Assembly: GCA_913777295.1 (NCBI GenBank)
Contig: CAJYRU010000179.1
Location: 1-36,607 of the forward strand
Direction: 5' to 3'
Source of the DNA: an uncultured Sphingomonas sp.
GTDB taxonomy: Bacteria > Pseudomonadota > Alphaproteobacteria > Sphingomonadales > Sphingomonadaceae
DNA: 36,607 bases
Below the pieces are notes generated by a model that was given only the letters and a program-made list of their open reading frames with translations, did not search any database and was not told where the DNA came from. Position numbers and translations under genes: made by a program. Numbering within the stretch: the first letter of the stretch is position 1; each line of letters starts with the position of its first letter. This document shows, in pieces, positions 7,731 through 16,107 of the stretch.

Positions 7731-9395
7731 CTACATGTTCGGATAATTCGGTCCTCCGCCGCCTTCCGGCACGACCCAGTTGATGTTCTGTGTCGGGTCC
7801 TTGATGTCGCACGTCTTGCAGTGGACGCAGTTCTGCGCGTTGATGACGAACTTCGGCGCGTCGGTCTCTGCCCCCACGATCTCATATACGCCCGCCGGGC
7901 AGTATCGTTGCGCGGGTTCGTCATAGAGCGGCAGGTCATAGGCGACCGGGACGTCGGGGTCCTTCAGCGTCAGGTGGACCGGCTGGTCCTCCTCATGGTT
8001 GGTGTTCGACAGGAACACCGACGACAGCCGGTCGAAGCTCAGCACGCCATCGGGCTTGGGATAGGCGATCGGCTTCACCTGATCCTTGCGCCACAGGCTT
8101 TCGTGATCAGGGTGGTGGGCCATGGTGAAGGGCATCCGGATGCCCCAATGCTCCGCCCACATCGTCGCATTGGCGATGCCCGATCCGACGAAATCGCCAT
8201 ATTTCTTGACCAGCGGCACGACATTGCGGACCGTGCGCAGCTCTTCATACACCCAGCTCGCCTCGTACGCGGCAGTATAGGCGGTCAACTCGTCGCCCGA
8301 CCGACCGTCGCGCACGGCCGCGAAAGCGGCTTCGGCGGCCATCATGCCGGACTTCATCGCGGTATGGATGCCCTTGATCCGGGGCACGTTCAGGAAGCCC
8401 GCCGAACAGCCGACCAGCACCCCGCCGGGGAAGGTCAGCTTCGGCACCGACTGCCATCCGCCATCGTTGATCGCGCGCGCGCCGTACGACACGCGCTTGC
8501 CGCCCTTCAGGATCGCGGCGATCGCCGGATGGGTCTTCCACCGCTGCATTTCCTGGAATGGGGAGAGATACGGGTTGGAATAGTTGAGCCAGGTGACGAA
8601 GCCCAATGCCACCTGTCCGTTCGCCTGATGATAGAGGAACCCGCCGCCATTGCTGCCCCGGGTCTCGCTGAGCGGCCAGCCCTGGGTGTGGATCACGCGG
8701 CCGGGCACGTGGTTTTCCGCCGGGATGTCCCACAATTCCTTGATACCCAGGCCATAGACCTGCGGCTGGCTGTCGCGTGCCAGGTCGAAGGTGCGGATGA
8801 TCTGCTTCGACAGATGCCCGCGCACGCCCTCTGCGAAGAAGGTGTATTTGGCGTGGAGTTCGAGGCCCGGCTGCCAGTCGGGCTTGCGCGTGCCGTCGCG
8901 GGCAATCCCCATGTCGCCGGTCGCGACGCCCTTCACCGAACCGTCATCGTGATAGAGGATCTCCGCCGCCGCGAAGCCCGGGAAAATCTCCACCCCCAGC
9001 CCTTCAGCCTGTTCCGCCAGCCAGCGACACATATTGCCGAGCGAGCCGGTATAGGTGCCCTTGTTCTGCATGAACGGCGGCAGGATGCGGTGCGACACCT
9101 CGCTGCTGCCGGTTTCCGACAACAGCCAGTGATGGTTTTCCGTCACCGGCACCTCGGCCATCGGGCAACCCATGGTCCGCCATTCGGGCAGCAGTTCGTC
9201 CATCGCGCGCGGATCGAACACCGCGCCCGACAGGATATGGGCGCCGACCTCCGACCCCTTTTCCAGCACGCAGACGGCCAGTTCCTCGCCCGCTTCGCCC
9301 GCCATCTGCTTCAGCCGAATCGCGGCGGACAGGCCGGCAGGCCCCGCGCCGACGATCACGACGTCATAGGGCATCGATTCCCGTTCGCTCATCAT
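7731..9395 (-). CDS. Electron transfer flavoprotein-ubiquinone oxidoreductase
   Basis: Passes electrons from reduced ETF (fed by fatty-acid and amino-acid acyl-CoA dehydrogenases) to ubiquinone; a peripheral inner-membrane enzyme with FAD and one 4Fe-4S cluster. The 554 residues match ETF-QO (mitochondrial ETFDH homologue). Seen: FAD-binding DVVIVGAGPAGLSAAIRLK at the N-terminus, the EKGSEVGAHILSGAVFDPRA segment, and the C-terminal ferredoxin-like region with cysteines in RYCPAGVYE and NCVHCKTCDIKDPTQNINWVVPEGGGGP, typical of the family. Start: AGAGG precedes the tandem ATGs at 9395 and 9392; the longer open frame to 9458 lacks support. Divergent from the UDG-like gene across about 110 bp that must hold both promoters. 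The etfAB genes are not in the window. Confidence 0.95.
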   Translation of the reverse strand: MMSERESMPYDVVIVGAGPAGLSAAIRLKQMAGEAGEELAVCVLEKGSEVGAHILSGAVFDPRAMDELLPEWRTMGCPMAEVPVTENHHWLLSETGSSEVSHRILPPFMQNKGTYTGSLGNMCRWLAEQAEGLGVEIFPGFAAAEILYHDDGSVKGVATGDMGIARDGTRKPDWQPGLELHAKYTFFAEGVRGHLSKQIIRTFDLARDSQPQVYGLGIKELWDIPAENHVPGRVIHTQGWPLSETRGSNGGGFLYHQANGQVALGFVTWLNYSNPYLSPFQEMQRWKTHPAIAAILKGGKRVSYGARAINDGGWQSVPKLTFPGGVLVGCSAGFLNVPRIKGIHTAMKSGMMAAEAAFAAVRDGRSGDELTAYTAAYEASWVYEELRTVRNVVPLVKKYGDFVGSGIANATMWAEHWGIRMPFTMAHHPDHESLWRKDQVKPIAYPKPDGVLSFDRLSSVFLSNTNHEEDQPVHLTLKDPDVPVAYDLPLYDEPAQRYCPAGVYEIVGAETDAPKFVINAQNCVHCKTCDIKDPTQNINWVVPEGGGGPNYPNM

Positions 9396-9507
9396 TTCAT
9401 CCTCTTGGGATCCATCGTCCCGTGTCGTCGCGTGAGGGCCACGCCCTGTCCTTGCCAAGGATTTGGGCAGATTGACGGGGAGGTCAACCCAGTGGCTTAA
9501 GGGTCGT

Positions 9508-10224
9508 ATGGGGGCGGACCAGCATATTCAGTGGCATGAAGCAGCGGCAAGCGCGCTGGAATGGTGGAGCGACGCCGGCGTCGACACGCTGGTCGAGGAT
9601 GAACTGCGCGACTGGTTCGCCGCCCCTCAGCCGCAGGTCCGGCCCCATGCCGTAACGTCCGTACCTGTCGCCGACCTTCCGCCCGACACGCTGGAGGCCT
9701 TTGTCGCGTGGCGGATGGGCGATGCGGTGCCGGAAGCCGGGTGGAATGCCCTGCGCATCCCGGTCGCCCCGCAAAAAAATCCGTCGCTGATGATCCTGAC
9801 CGACCTGCCCGAAGCGGATGATTCGGCGGAGCATGGCTGGATGACCGGCCCGGTCGGTGCGCTGCTCGACCGGATGCTGGCTGCGATCGGCGAGGTGCGC
9901 GAGAGCGTCGTCATCGCCGGCATCGCCCATGCCCGGCCGCTGACCGGCCGGATACCTGCCGATGCGCAGGCGATGCTCGACGACCTCGCGCACCGCCTCG
10001 TCTCGCTGGTCGCACCAAAGCGGTTGCTGCTGTTCGGCGCGGAGCCGTGCCGCGCGCTGCTCGGCGCCGATGGCCAGCGCGGCGGTTTACGCACCCTTAA
10101 CCATGACGGCATAGCCTGTCCCACGATCGCCACGTTTCACCCGCGCTTCCTGTTGGAGCGGCCACTGGCCAAGGCGGAAACATGGCGGCACCTGCAGTTG
10201 CTTATCAGGGAACCGACCGCGTGA
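9508..10224 (+). CDS. Uracil-DNA glycosylase superfamily protein without iron-sulfur cysteines
   Basis: A 238-residue protein whose second half follows family 4/5 uracil-DNA glycosylases: NPSLMILTDLPE, then GPVGALLDRMLAAIG, then VVIAGIAHARPLTGR.P, and near the C-terminus TFHPRFLLERPLAKAETW, with the catalytic-pocket histidine. Departures are large. The GEAPG motif reads TDLPE, the VKCRPP position reads AHARPL, and no cysteine occurs where the N-terminal C-x2-C or the later cluster cysteine should be; the only cysteines are in AEPCRALL and GIACPTI. I infer loss of the 4Fe-4S cluster and perhaps of classical uracil excision. The start at 9508 is preferred over an upstream ATG at 9463 because the latter adds unlike sequence. 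Its stop overlaps the transglycosylase start (GTGA). Confidence 0.75.
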   Translation: MGADQHIQWHEAAASALEWWSDAGVDTLVEDELRDWFAAPQPQVRPHAVTSVPVADLPPDTLEAFVAWRMGDAVPEAGWNALRIPVAPQKNPSLMILTDLPEADDSAEHGWMTGPVGALLDRMLAAIGEVRESVVIAGIAHARPLTGRIPADAQAMLDDLAHRLVSLVAPKRLLLFGAEPCRALLGADGQRGGLRTLNHDGIACPTIATFHPRFLLERPLAKAETWRHLQLLIREPTA

Positions 10225-11996
10225 AGCTCAACCCACTCGTGTTCGCGGCGCTGCTGATGCCCGCCCTTCCCACTGTCGCTCATGCCGATGATTCGCCGAC
10301 GCGCGGCACCGCCATTTCCGTCGCCGAAGCGCGCATCCCCCCGCAATTGTCGCCCGAGGATCGCGACGCCTATACCCAGGTCTTTGCCGCGATCCGCGGG
10401 CAGCGCTGGGCCGATGCCCAACTCAGGCTCGACGCGATGAAGCCGGGGCCGCTCCACGCCGTCGCCCGCGCCGAACTCTACACCGCCAAGGGATCGCCAA
10501 AGGTCGAGCTGCCGCAGCTGATGGCGCTGCTGAACGAAGCGCCCGACCTGCCCCAGGCGCCCGACCTTGCCCGCATCGCCAAGCTGCGGGGCGCGACCGC
10601 CCTGCCCGAACTGCCGACGCCGCAACGGCTGGTGTGGTTCGACGCCGCGCCGGTGCGCGTCCGGGCGAAGGCCGCGCGCAGCGATGCCGCCGCAGCACAG
10701 CTGCTCGACGCGATGAAGCCTTATGTGAAGGCTGATGACGGTGCCGCTGCGGAGGCGTTGATCGCCGCACGCGAGGCCGAGCTGACGCCGGAGGCGCTGA
10801 CGGAGATGCACGGGCGCGTCGCGTGGATCTATTTCGTCGCTGGGGACGACGCCAATGCCCGGCGCCTCGCCGCCGTGGCGCAACAGGGCGAAGGCGACTG
10901 GACCGCGCAGGCCGACTGGACGCAGGGGCTGGCCGCATGGCGGCAACAGGACTGTGCCGCCGCGCAGGCCGCTTTCGCCAGCGTGGCGCAGCGTGCCGGC
11001 GATACCGAATTGCGCTCGGCCGGCCTGTACTGGGCGACGCGCGCCGACATCGCCTGCGGCCGCCCCGACCTGGTGCAGGCCCGGCTGCAGACCGCCGCGC
11101 AATATGGCGAGACCTATTACGGGCTGCTCGCCCGGCAGGCGCTCGGCCTGATCGAGGGCGCCGATGCCAGCACCCGCGCACCGGTGACCGAGGATTGGCG
11201 TGCGCTGGAGCGCCGCTCGAACGTGAAGGTCGCCGCCGCGCTGACCGAAATCGGCGAAGGGGCGCTGGCCGACAAGCTGCTGCGCCATCAGGCTCGGATC
11301 GGTGGCGCCGGCGATTACCCCGCACTGACCCGGCTGTGCGGATCGCTGAACCTGCCCGCAACGCAGCTGTGGCTGTCGCATAACGGGCCACAGGGCGCGC
11401 GACCGCTGGCCGAGGCGCGCTATCCCGCGCCCGACTGGACCCCCGATGGCGGCTGGCGCGTCGACAAGGCGCTGGTGTTCGCCCACACGCTGCAGGAATC
11501 GCGCTTCGACGCGGGAGTGGTCAGCCCGGCGGGTGCGACCGGCCTGATGCAGATCCGCCCCGGCGCGCTGACCGACTATGCGCGGGCGCACGGCCTGAGC
11601 CTCGAAAAATCGTCCCTGTCCAATCCGCGGGTCAACATGGCGGTCGGGCAGAGCTATCTCGAGCAACTGCGCGATCGGCCGTTCACCGGCGGCCTGCTGC
11701 CCAAGGTCATCGCCGCGTACAATGCCGGGCCAACCCCGGTCGAGGCGTGGAACGTCCAGCTGAAGGATGGCGGTGATCCGCTGCTCTACATCGAATCGAT
11801 CCCGTATTGGGAAACGCGCGGCTATGTGATGACCGTGCTGCGTAACTATTGGATGTATGAAAAGCAGGCGGGCAAGCCATCAGCCAGCCGCGCTGCGCTG
11901 GCGCAGGGGATGTGGCCGAAATTTCCGGGGCTGCCCGGTGCCGCCGCTGTCCGGGTAAAGGGTGCGGCGCAGACGCGGGTGGCCGATGCCAATTGA
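10221..11996 (+). CDS. Soluble lytic murein transglycosylase (Slt70-type)
   Basis: Cleaves the MurNAc-GlcNAc bond of peptidoglycan to 1,6-anhydro ends; periplasmic. 591 residues from the GTG at 10221, which begins [20 protein letters not shown], a signal peptide with cleavage after AHA. A long helical superhelix (about 60-400) precedes the SLT catalytic domain (about 410-550). There the catalytic glutamate is E426 in [24 protein letters not shown], followed by [13 protein letters not shown] and IAAYNAGP. The GTG overlaps the stop of the UDG-like gene by 4 bp, and the 3' end overlaps moaB by 11 bp, so the three genes look like one transcript. An ATG at 10182 in the same frame would put charged residues before the signal peptide and is not favoured. 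Confidence 0.93.
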   Translation: MKLNPLVFAALLMPALPTVAHADDSPTRGTAISVAEARIPPQLSPEDRDAYTQVFAAIRGQRWADAQLRLDAMKPGPLHAVARAELYTAKGSPKVELPQLMALLNEAPDLPQAPDLARIAKLRGATALPELPTPQRLVWFDAAPVRVRAKAARSDAAAAQLLDAMKPYVKADDGAAAEALIAAREAELTPEALTEMHGRVAWIYFVAGDDANARRLAAVAQQGEGDWTAQADWTQGLAAWRQQDCAAAQAAFASVAQRAGDTELRSAGLYWATRADIACGRPDLVQARLQTAAQYGETYYGLLARQALGLIEGADASTRAPVTEDWRALERRSNVKVAAALTEIGEGALADKLLRHQARIGGAGDYPALTRLCGSLNLPATQLWLSHNGPQGARPLAEARYPAPDWTPDGGWRVDKALVFAHTLQESRFDAGVVSPAGATGLMQIRPGALTDYARAHGLSLEKSSLSNPRVNMAVGQSYLEQLRDRPFTGGLLPKVIAAYNAGPTPVEAWNVQLKDGGDPLLYIESIPYWETRGYVMTVLRNYWMYEKQAGKPSASRAALAQGMWPKFPGLPGAAAVRVKGAAQTRVADAN

Positions 11997-12513
11997 TGAA
12001 AGCCGGGCGTTCGTGCCCGTCCGCATCGCGGTGCTGACGGTATCGGACACGCGCGGACTGGCGGAGGATCGCTCCGGCGACACGCTGGTCGCCCGGATCG
12101 AGGACGCGGGGCATATCGTCGCCGACCGTGCGATCGTGCGCGACGATGTCGACGTCATCGTCGCCCGGCTGCACGGCTGGATCGACGACGAACATATCGA
12201 CTGCGTCGTCACGACGGGCGGCACCGGCGTCACCGGCCGCGACGTGACACCCGAAGCGGTCGAGCGGGTCGCGACCAAGCTGATCCCCGGCTTCGGCGAA
12301 CTGTTCCGCTGGCAGAGCTATGCCAAGATCGGCACCTCGACGATCCAGTCTCGCGCCACCGCCTGTGTCGCGCGCGGCACCTATATCTTTGCGCTCCCCG
12401 GATCGACCGGTGCGGTAAAGGACGGGTGGGACGGCATCCTCAAGGAACAACTCGACATTCGCCACCGCCCCTGCAACTTCGTCGAGCTGATGCCACGCCT
12501 GCTGGAGCGGTAG
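11986..12513 (+). CDS. moaB: Molybdenum cofactor biosynthesis protein B
   Basis: MogA/MoaB-fold protein of molybdopterin metabolism, proposed to adenylylate molybdopterin before metal insertion; cytosolic. 175 residues from the ATG at 11986. Seen: [21 protein letters not shown] at the N-terminus, the molybdopterin-binding [18 protein letters not shown] around residues 75-92, and [18 protein letters not shown] near residue 140. No other molybdenum cofactor gene is in the window, so this is an isolated member carried behind the transglycosylase gene, which it overlaps by 11 bp. The alternative start at 11962 would add MRRRRGWP, lies deep in the transglycosylase gene and is not favoured. MogA is the close alternative; the short length and [19 protein letters not shown] wording fit MoaB better. 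Confidence 0.92.
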   Translation: MPIDESRAFVPVRIAVLTVSDTRGLAEDRSGDTLVARIEDAGHIVADRAIVRDDVDVIVARLHGWIDDEHIDCVVTTGGTGVTGRDVTPEAVERVATKLIPGFGELFRWQSYAKIGTSTIQSRATACVARGTYIFALPGSTGAVKDGWDGILKEQLDIRHRPCNFVELMPRLLER

Positions 12514-12587
12514 CGCGCGGGCTGAGCATATCCTGCCCCCATTGTTTCGGTGTGTCGCCCGTCGCTGACGGATCGACGGACGCGAAC

Positions 12588-13076
12588 CTATTTCCCTGCC
12601 GGTTTCGGCTTTGCCGCCTCGCGCTTCTCGTCGAGAAATTTCGCCAAATCGCTGTCCATCTGGGAATACCAGTCGATCAGGTCGGCGAATTGCGCCTGTG
12701 TCATGCCGCCGACCGCGGTGGCATCGAGGAACTGGCGCAGGTCTCCATCCGAATCCACCCCGACTTTCAGGAACCGCTTCGTGGCGTTCCATTCATTGGT
12801 CAGCGCAGCGGTATAGAGCGGATCCTTCTTGTACCACGAAGTGAACTGGAACGACCCGCAATCCTTCAATCCCTCGCAGCCATAGAATTCGACCGTGAAC
12901 GACCCGCCATTGACGCCACTCAGGATGTACGGCTCGCCCGCCTTGTTTATCTTCAGTTCCGCCCTGTAGCCCGCCGCCTGCAATGCGGTAACGACATTGC
13001 CGGGCTGACGCAGGTCAAGCACGGGACCCTCGGGCACGGCCAATGCCGCCGTTGCCCAAATCAACGCTTCGATCAT
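12588..13076 (-). CDS. YbjN domain-containing protein, probably exported
   Basis: 162 residues with a short hydrophobic N-terminus (MIEALIWATAALAVPEGPVL) that is a weak signal peptide or anchor. The body fits the YbjN fold (type III secretion chaperone-like): an opening amphipathic helix (VVTALQAAGYRAELKI), beta strands ending GGSFTVEFYGC, then FTSWYKKD and NEWNATKRFLKVGVDSDGDL. The cysteine pair in YGCEGLKDC could be a disulfide if exported. The tail is Lys/Glu-rich. YbjN proteins are linked to stress and motility regulation in enterobacteria, but the role here is unknown. It converges with moaB; the 74-bp gap between them has no clear terminator. Confidence 0.75.
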   Translation of the reverse strand: MIEALIWATAALAVPEGPVLDLRQPGNVVTALQAAGYRAELKINKAGEPYILSGVNGGSFTVEFYGCEGLKDCGSFQFTSWYKKDPLYTAALTNEWNATKRFLKVGVDSDGDLRQFLDATAVGGMTQAQFADLIDWYSQMDSDLAKFLDEKREAAKPKPAGK

Positions 13077-13135
13077 CGATGCCCCCGCGATTACCCCGCC
13101 CGGAACCTATCGCCGGAGCGGGGCGACCGGCAAGG

Positions 13136-13465
13136 TCATTCCGCGACCATCGCCGCCAGCACATGCCCGTCGGGATCGCGGAAATGGAAGCGCCGCCCGC
13201 CGGGAAAGGCGAAGATCGGCTCTACGACAGTCCCGCCCGCCGCCTCGACCGCCACCAGCGTCGCCTCCAGATCGTCGACCTCGATCACCGGCAGCAGCGT
13301 GGTGAGCGACGTGTCGGCATCCAGCCCCAGCTCGGTATCGCCGCTCGTCGTGGCAGCATAATGCGGGCCGTAGTCGGTGAACGTCCATCCCATCACCGCG
13401 GTATAGAAGGCCTTGGCCGGGCCGGTCGCCGGAACAGGTAGTTCAAGATAGTTAAGCCGCGCCAT
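13136..13465 (-). CDS. VOC (glyoxalase/bleomycin-resistance fold) family protein
   Basis: 109 residues: one vicinal-oxygen-chelate module made of two beta-alpha-beta-beta-beta units, so an active site would form by dimerisation. Seen: LNYLELPVPATGPAKAFYTAVMGWTF at the start, VIEVDDLEATLVAVEAAGGTVV in the middle, and FRDPDGHVLAAM at the end, the family's closing motif. The metal and substrate cannot be told from sequence; the first metal-binding residue, usually His or Gln near the N-terminus, is not obvious. The start at 13465 has GGAGG seven bases upstream, which rules out the ATG at 13477. A GTTC-N7-GTTC LexA-like box lies 14-28 bp upstream, shared with the divergent radical SAM gene, so damage induction is plausible. 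Confidence 0.85.
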   Translation of the reverse strand: MARLNYLELPVPATGPAKAFYTAVMGWTFTDYGPHYAATTSGDTELGLDADTSLTTLLPVIEVDDLEATLVAVEAAGGTVVEPIFAFPGGRRFHFRDPDGHVLAAMVAE

Positions 13466-13478
13466 AGCGCCCTCCATT

Positions 13479-13493
13479 GTTCTTGTTTTGTTC
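13479..13493. promoter_or_regulatory. Candidate LexA (SOS) box, GTTC-N7-GTTC
   Basis: GTTC at 13479-13482, seven bases, GTTC at 13490-13493: an exact match to the direct-repeat LexA operator established for alphaproteobacteria. It sits in the 52-bp gap between divergent start codons (VOC gene at 13465, radical SAM gene at 13518), just upstream of the VOC gene's Shine-Dalgarno and 24 bp before the radical SAM ATG. It could repress both. No other exact match was noticed in the intergenic gaps I scanned. Confidence 0.65.
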
Positions 13494-13517
13494 TAGGCGA
13501 TCCGATAGGTTGGTGCA

Positions 13518-14588
13518 ATGTCCAATCGCCCTGCCCGTGGTGCAACGAACAATGCGACGAGCAGGCGGTTCAACCTGCCCGAGCGCGAGGTGGACGGCGA
13601 CTGGCTGGACGAACGGCATTTGATCGACGGGGCGCCGCCGAGGGACAGGACCAGTGTCGCGGTCCTCAAGCCGAAGACCATTCTGATCCGTAATACGTCG
13701 CCCGACATCCCGTTCGACCGATCGATCAACGCCTATGGCGGCTGCGAGCATGGCTGCATCTACTGCTTCGCGCGGCCGACCCATGCCTATCACGATCTGT
13801 CGCCGGGACTGGACTTCGAAACGAAGCTGTTCGCCAAGCCCGATGCCGCCGCGCTGCTGCGGGCGGCGCTGTCGAAACCCGGCTATGTCGCGAAGCCGAT
13901 CGCGCTGGGGACGAACACCGATCCCTATCAACCGATCGAGCGCGACTGGCGGATCACGCGCGACTGCATCGCGGTGCTGGCAGAGACGAACCATCCGCTG
14001 ACCATCACCACCAAGTCCGACCGGGTGGTGCGCGACATCGACCTGCTGGCGCCGATGGCGGCCAAGGGGCTGGTCAGCGTCACCCTGTCGGTCACCTCGC
14101 TCGATCCGGTGATCGCCCGCACGCTGGAACCGCGCGCGCCGCATCCTAAAAAGCGGCTGGCGGCGGTGGCGACACTGGCGGCGGCGGAGGTGCCGGTCTT
14201 CGTGTCGATCTCTCCGGTGATCCCGGCGATCACCGACCATGAGGTCGAACGGCTGATCGAACGGGCGGCGCAGGCCGGCGCGCAGGGCGCCTATTTCCTG
14301 CCGGTGCGCCTGCCGTACGAGGTGGCCCCGCTGTTCCGCGCGTGGCTGGAGGCGCATTTCCCGGATCGCGCGGGGAAAGTGATGGGGATCATCCGTTCGC
14401 TGCGCGGCGGGCGCGACAATGATCCGTCATTTCATTCGCGGATGCGGGGGCAAGGCGCGTGGGGACAGCTACTCGCGACCCGCTTTGCCATTGCCTGCCG
14501 CCGGCACGGCCTGACCGGCGGTCACCCTTGGCTGCGCTGCGACCTGTTCCGCCCACCCGCCGGGCCACAGGGCGAGTTGTTCAGCTGA
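13518..14588 (+). CDS. PA0069-family radical SAM protein (SplB-related)
   Basis: A 356-residue radical SAM enzyme of the PA0069/Rv2578c type, distantly related to spore photoproduct lyase; the reaction is unknown. The 4Fe-4S cluster that reduces S-adenosylmethionine is held by C76, C80 and C83 in GGCEHGCIYCFARPTHAYHDLSPG. Further family motifs are FETKLFAKPDAAALLRAAL, IALGTNTDPYQPIER, TKSDRVVRDIDLL and the C-terminal RIVLCDLF-like ending, here WLRCDLFRPP. Length and start are normal. It is divergent from the VOC gene with a LexA-like box between, which hints at a DNA-damage role. The next gene, the M48 protease, is 61 bp downstream on the same strand. Confidence 0.88.
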   Translation: MSNRPARGATNNATSRRFNLPEREVDGDWLDERHLIDGAPPRDRTSVAVLKPKTILIRNTSPDIPFDRSINAYGGCEHGCIYCFARPTHAYHDLSPGLDFETKLFAKPDAAALLRAALSKPGYVAKPIALGTNTDPYQPIERDWRITRDCIAVLAETNHPLTITTKSDRVVRDIDLLAPMAAKGLVSVTLSVTSLDPVIARTLEPRAPHPKKRLAAVATLAAAEVPVFVSISPVIPAITDHEVERLIERAAQAGAQGAYFLPVRLPYEVAPLFRAWLEAHFPDRAGKVMGIIRSLRGGRDNDPSFHSRMRGQGAWGQLLATRFAIACRRHGLTGGHPWLRCDLFRPPAGPQGELFS

Positions 14589-14649
14589 GCGACGGAACTG
14601 TTGTCGTATCGCAACGTATTCCGACCGAAGAAAACGGGGACGAGATACG

Positions 14650-16068
14650 ATGACGACACGCTTCTGGACCGCCGCGATGCTGACCGCCGCGACGATTACC
14701 GCCCCGGTGGCCGCCCAGACACGCGCCATCTCGCAAAGCGACCGCAACCAGGGTGCGCAGGCCAATCCGCAACTGCTGGCGCAATATGGCGGCAAATATT
14801 CGGGGCCACAGTCGGCTTATGTCGAGCGGGTCGGAAAGAAGGTCGCGGTCCAATCCGGCCTGTCGAACGCCAGCGGCGACTTTACCGTCGCGCTGCTCAA
14901 TTCGCCGGTCGAAAACGCCTTCGCGATCCCCGGCGGCTATGTCTATATCACGCGGCAGCTGCTGGCGCTGATGAACAGTGAGGCCGAGCTGGCGGCGGTG
15001 ATGGGGCATGAGGTCGGCCATGTCGCCGCGCGGCACAGCAATTCGCGCAACACCCGCTCGAACATCGGGTCGATCGGCGCGGCGCTGCTGGGCGCGGTGA
15101 CCGGCAGCGATCTTGTCGGGCGGATCGCCGGCGCCGGGTCTCAGCTCTACACCCTGTCGTACAGCCGCAATCAGGAATATCAGGCGGATCAGTTCGGCGT
15201 GCGCTATGCCACCGCCGCCGGCTATGCGCCGTCGGGCATGGCCGATGCGCTGGTCCAGCTGAACGACGCGCAGGCACTGGCCGCGCAGACCAGCGGGCGC
15301 GGCGGCAATGCCGTGCCGACCTGGATGAGTACCCACCCCAATGGCGCCGATCGGGTGAAACGTGCCCGCGCGCTGGCACAGCAGGCGGGCGGCGCCATGA
15401 CGCAGCCGGTGCAGGATACGACCTATCTGCGGATGCTCGACGGCCTGCGCTATGACGACGATCCCGCGCAGGGCGTGATCGACGGCACTACCTTCAAGCA
15501 TCCCGGCCTGCGCATCCGCTTCACCGCGCCTACCGGCTATGCGTTGCAGAACGGCACCGACGCGGTGACGATCGCGGGCCAGGGCGGACAGGCCGAGTTC
15601 CGCATGGGACCGGCCGGCGACCCGGCCAGCGTCGTGCGTCAGCGGCTGGCGGCACTCGGCGCACAGAACGCGCCCGAGCCGCAGACGACGCGGATCAACG
15701 GCACTGACGCCGCGATCGCTACGGTGCGCGCCAATGCCAACAACCAGGCGGTCGACGTCACCATCGTCGCCTATCGCTACCCCTCCGCCACCTATTATTT
15801 CCAGATCGTCACGCCGGCCGGGCGCGGCATCGGGCCGTTCGAATCGCTGCTCGACAGCTTCGGCACGCTGACCCAGGCCGAAGCGAACGCGATCACCGGC
15901 AAGCGCATCCGCATCGTCACGGTCAAGGCCAGCGACACGATCGACTCGCTTGCCCGCCAGATGGCCTATCCCGATTTCCAGCGGGACCGGTTCCTGACGC
16001 TGAACGGGATGGAGGACGGCGCACGGCTGGTGCCGGGGCAGCTGGTGAAGCTGGTGGTTCGCGGCTGA
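14650..16068 (+). CDS. Exported M48-family metalloprotease with a C-terminal LysM-like segment
   Basis: 472 residues. The N-terminus MTTRFWTAAMLTAATITA is a signal peptide ending near AAQ, so the mature protein is periplasmic. The M48 zinc site is HEVGH (120-124) in LAAVMGHEVGHVAARHS, with the third ligand in NQEYQADQFGVRYA; ENAFAIPGGYVYITRQLL upstream is also typical, as in BepA/YfgC and LoiP, which handle outer-membrane protein quality control. After about residue 270 comes a beta-rich region, and the last 55 residues (IVTVKASDTIDSLARQM to LVPGQLVKLVV) read as one LysM-like peptidoglycan-binding module. No transmembrane helix follows the signal. The 61-bp gap before it shows GGGGACGAG upstream of the ATG as a possible ribosome site. 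Confidence 0.9.
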   Translation: MTTRFWTAAMLTAATITAPVAAQTRAISQSDRNQGAQANPQLLAQYGGKYSGPQSAYVERVGKKVAVQSGLSNASGDFTVALLNSPVENAFAIPGGYVYITRQLLALMNSEAELAAVMGHEVGHVAARHSNSRNTRSNIGSIGAALLGAVTGSDLVGRIAGAGSQLYTLSYSRNQEYQADQFGVRYATAAGYAPSGMADALVQLNDAQALAAQTSGRGGNAVPTWMSTHPNGADRVKRARALAQQAGGAMTQPVQDTTYLRMLDGLRYDDDPAQGVIDGTTFKHPGLRIRFTAPTGYALQNGTDAVTIAGQGGQAEFRMGPAGDPASVVRQRLAALGAQNAPEPQTTRINGTDAAIATVRANANNQAVDVTIVAYRYPSATYYFQIVTPAGRGIGPFESLLDSFGTLTQAEANAITGKRIRIVTVKASDTIDSLARQMAYPDFQRDRFLTLNGMEDGARLVPGQLVKLVVRG

Positions 16069-16075
16069 CCCCTTT

Positions 16076-16107
16076 CCGCCGCCCCTCGCCCGTGCGAAGG
16101 GCGGCGG
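16076..16107 (+). promoter_or_regulatory. Strong hairpin ending at the start codon of the flavoprotein gene
   Basis: CCGCCGCCC (16076-16084) pairs perfectly with GGGCGGCGG (16099-16107). Inside it TCGC (16086-16089) pairs with GCGA (16094-16097) around a CCGT loop. The 3' arm directly abuts the ATG at 16108 and contains the only purine-rich ribosome-site candidate, so the hairpin could hide it. There is no U-tract on either strand, which argues against a classical terminator for the protease gene. Confidence 0.5.

Noticed and set aside
13094..13123. CCCCGC/GCGGGG stem between the VOC and YbjN genes
   Set aside because: Only 6 bp with a long loop and no U-tract on the minus strand; in sequence this GC-rich such stems arise by chance.
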